This document shows positions 26,401-27,631 of a stretch of DNA of 27,631 nt, one piece after another (the first letter of the stretch is position 1; the number at the start of each line of letters is the position of its first letter). Made by a program: the position numbers and the translations under genes. The stretch spans positions 1 through 27,631 of the forward strand of contig CAMWXW010000001.1 of assembly GCA_947178315.1 (NCBI GenBank), in the 5' to 3' direction. The notes under the pieces were generated by a model. The model had not been told where the DNA came from, ran no database searches, and was given only the letters and a program-made list of their open reading frames with translations. This DNA comes from an uncultured Desulfovibrionaceae bacterium. Its GTDB lineage: Bacteria > Desulfobacterota > Desulfovibrionia > Desulfovibrionales > Desulfovibrionaceae.

Positions 26401-26914
26401 TACGCCACAAACTGTGAAAATAGGAGTTGTTGTCTCTACTATTAAAGAAACAACGACAAAACGAGGGGATAAAATGGCATTCCTTACGTTGGAAGATACC
26501 ACTGGTTCGATAGAATGTATTGTCTTTAGTAAAGAGTATGCTAACAGTATCTCTATTATTGAGTCTGATCTTCCATTGGTAGTTGAAGCAACAGTTGAAT
26601 TTGATGATAGTCAAGTTGATAGTGAGGTACGTATAGCTCGTCTTCTTGCTCGATCTATTACTGTACTTGAGGACTATGCTCTTGAAGCTGACTCTGCTGT
26701 GACAATAGAACTTCCATGCACACTTGATAAAGAAGCTGTTTATTCTTTACAAAATATCTTTGCAATGCATAAAGGAGCTACAGCGGTAGAATTGCATTTA
26801 CAATTACCTGATGCTGTTGCAGTAGCATCACTTGCTTCTCAATGGAGTATTTCCCCGACAATAGAATTCTTTACAGCACTATCGGTATGGGAGGAAGAAA
26901 GCCTTGCCTCGTAA
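23450..26914 (+). CDS. dnaE: DNA polymerase III alpha subunit
   Basis: A 1154-residue DnaE, the replicative polymerase. The N-terminal PHP domain begins HLHCHTEYSLLDG and keeps TDHGN and SHLILLSKN. The palm has GPGRGSAAGS and the catalytic pair in PDIDVDF (Asp403 and Asp405, matching E. coli 401/403), and RPGPLKTGMVDEFIDRKHG holds the third Asp. HASTHAAGIVIS and EYGFNKSHSAAYA are also present. A beta-clamp-binding motif QTSLF lies at 910-914, close to the E. coli position. An OB fold follows (about 980-1060) and a C-terminal tau-binding region. AAGGAG lies seven bases before the ATG. It is a standard DnaE1, not the DnaE2 or PolC type. Confidence 0.98.
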   Translation: MSFVHLHCHTEYSLLDGAIRLDMLCEKALKYGMPATAITDHGNLYGAMNFYLQCKKYGVKPIIGCEVYIAHDHTDTTSPRARERSHLILLSKNMQGYKNLLKIVSHAWLHGFHYKPRTDKKFLKDHSEGIIALSACYAGEIPKLLRTKGMDAAIESAYEYASIFKEGFYLEVQSNGMKEQEILNNQLYEMAEKTKLPLVATNDCHYLNKEDVEAHDILLCVQTGAKVDDKDRMRFDTTELYYKTPEEMATHFSHIPETLENTLRIAEQCNVEFSFGTYHFPVYTLENTGTPEEEFALLARQGLEKRFQNLEEHGKPILDKEMYYKRLEYEIEVICSMGFASYFLIVQDFINWAKSQNIPVGPGRGSAAGSLVAYSLRITNIDPIPYNLLFERFLNVERISMPDIDVDFCERRRGEVIEYVSKKYGVDSVAQITTFGKMKAKAAIKDIGRALGVSYPEMNALVKHVPDDLKITIQRALEEGQELREIYNTDEKMRKVIDIASSLEGLSRHASTHAAGIVISDKAMCEYLPLYKGKKGEIVTQYDMKIVEKIGLVKFDFLGLKTITLVQDTLRIIREEGKEVPDLDTLSLDDKATYELYSSGNTDGVFQVESNGMRQYLRMLRPSCFEDIIAMLALYRPGPLKTGMVDEFIDRKHGRKPSAAPLPQLEDCLKDTYGVIVYQEQVMQIAQIVANYSLGNADLLRRAMGKKDATEMAKQKEVFIRGAVENGIDEAKAIEIFELIETFAEYGFNKSHSAAYALISYYTAYLRANYPLEFMAALFSSDMHNTDKIQQYVVQSKASGITLLPPNINTSQEHFTVHEGKIIFAFGAIKAVGTEAIQEILSVRKQGEFTSLYDLCSRVNTRKVTRRVFEFLIKSGALDCFGLPRKVMMDALEPCILKAQRENREKDSLQTSLFSMSPTQPKATGGLGFDYNGDMTTEFMQKEWLSLEKDSLGFFLSKHPLHVLSTEYKRLQLLHVADVHALETTPQTVKIGVVVSTIKETTTKRGDKMAFLTLEDTTGSIECIVFSKEYANSISIIESDLPLVVEATVEFDDSQVDSEVRIARLLARSITVLEDYALEADSAVTIELPCTLDKEAVYSLQNIFAMHKGATAVELHLQLPDAVAVASLASQWSISPTIEFFTALSVWEEESLAS

Positions 26915-27024
26915 TAGTCTATGTATACTTTTGTGGATTGTGATATTTATTTCTTCTAGAATATATATAGTTCATATCTTATAGATATTGCAAAAGTATA
27001 CGGTTAAAAGAAAAGGTATATAAT

Positions 27025-27483
27025 ATGGCAAAAGTAACAGGAAAAAAAATAGTAGCTATCAATAAAAAAGCAAAGATGCTCTATGAGCTTTCTACGACAT
27101 ATGAAGCTGGTATCGTCTTACTTGGACCTGAAATTAAAAGTATTCGTAATGGGAAAGTTAATTTTGTAGATAGCTTTGTTGATGTAGTAGAGGAGGCCTA
27201 TATTATAGGACTACATATTGCTCCATATGAGCAAGCTGGGTATGCATTGTGTGAGCCAACACGTAAACGTAAATTACTATTGCATAAGAAAGAAGTTCAG
27301 TCTTTAGCTCGACAGATTGCTACAAAGGGAGTTACAGTTGTTCCTCTTATGTTATATTTTAGTAACGGTAAGATTAAAGTAGAAATAGCTATTGGTAAGG
27401 GAAGAAAGCTATATGATCATCGTCATGTTCTTAAAGAAAAAGCAGAAAAGCGAGAAGTTGCTCGGGAGATGAAATATAAGTGA
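27025..27483 (+). CDS. smpB: SsrA-binding protein SmpB
   Basis: A 152-residue SmpB that brings tmRNA to stalled ribosomes. The core shows EAGIVLLGPEIKSIRNG (family GTEVKSLR), HIAPYEQ, PTRKRKLLLHKKE and GKGRKLYDHRHVLKEKAEKRE, and the basic C-terminal tail is present. A Cys-containing AGYALCEPTR replaces the common NHDPxR. The start is preceded by AAAGG. It is separated from dnaE by 110 bp; ssrA itself is not visible in the remaining 148 bp. Confidence 0.96.
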   Translation: MAKVTGKKIVAINKKAKMLYELSTTYEAGIVLLGPEIKSIRNGKVNFVDSFVDVVEEAYIIGLHIAPYEQAGYALCEPTRKRKLLLHKKEVQSLARQIATKGVTVVPLMLYFSNGKIKVEIAIGKGRKLYDHRHVLKEKAEKREVAREMKYK

Positions 27484-27631
27484 TATACCTATCATTTTTC
27501 TATCCTGTATATTTTGAACCCTCTCTTTTTGATATACTGAATATAATTTGATTTCTAGCAGATAGATGTTGTTATCCTTACTAGTATTACTATTCAAGCT
27601 AATCAGTATAGATATCAATTTTTTTCTTGAG

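Noticed and set aside
27484..27631. tmRNA gene next to smpB
   Set aside because: No tRNA-like acceptor end or tag-peptide frame is visible in the 148 bases left in the window.

Overview
The window is AT-rich with short intergenic gaps. The gene content is that of a Gram-negative bacterium: heptose-7-phosphate kinase for LPS, two C-terminal-Phe outer-membrane barrels, SppA and a lipoprotein lipobox. A UbiD enzyme of the long menaquinone type, a fused RluD-CoaE protein, parA/parB with dnaE and smpB, and low GC together suggest a reduced-genome member of the Desulfovibrionaceae, most likely Lawsonia intracellularis or a close relative. This is an inference from gene content and composition; no database was searched.

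Layout. 1-2424 (+): the end of a TVP38/DedA-type membrane protein, then a UbiD decarboxylase. 2450-4051 (-): an RluD pseudouridine synthase fused to dephospho-CoA kinase (CoaE). 4205-6592 (+): an orphan CheA kinase with two extra helical repeats between HPt and dimerisation domains. 6648-9458 (-): a PaaK-like adenylate-forming protein with an altered P-loop, a BioH-like alpha/beta hydrolase and a small outer-membrane barrel. 9996-12468 (+): a large exported protein of unknown function and a UDP-glucuronate 4-epimerase. 12558-15616 (-): SppA, DciA (DUF721), RecR, YbaB/EbfC and IF-1. 16162-20447 (+): a U32 protein, a HemB-like protein that lacks every catalytic residue I can align, and a YdjM-type membrane protein. 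20632-27483 (+): ParA, ParB, heptose kinase, DNA polymerase III alpha and SmpB.

How the genes work together. infA-ybaB-recR and parA-parB-rfaE1 look like operons (short gaps, an ATGA overlap). Chromosome maintenance and replication are concentrated here (parA, parB, dnaE, dciA, recR, ybaB). Two 16-bp parS-like sites lie in the gaps upstream of parA and of the HemB-like gene, which suggests an origin-proximal segregation locus. Envelope functions (TVP38, two barrels, epimerase, heptose kinase, SppA) form a second theme.

Most interesting: the HemB-like pseudoenzyme, the parS-like pair, the duplicated degenerate HPt-like modules in CheA, and the PaaK-like protein without the usual Thr/Gly-rich ATP loop. 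No tRNA, rRNA, CRISPR array, insertion sequence or phage gene was seen.
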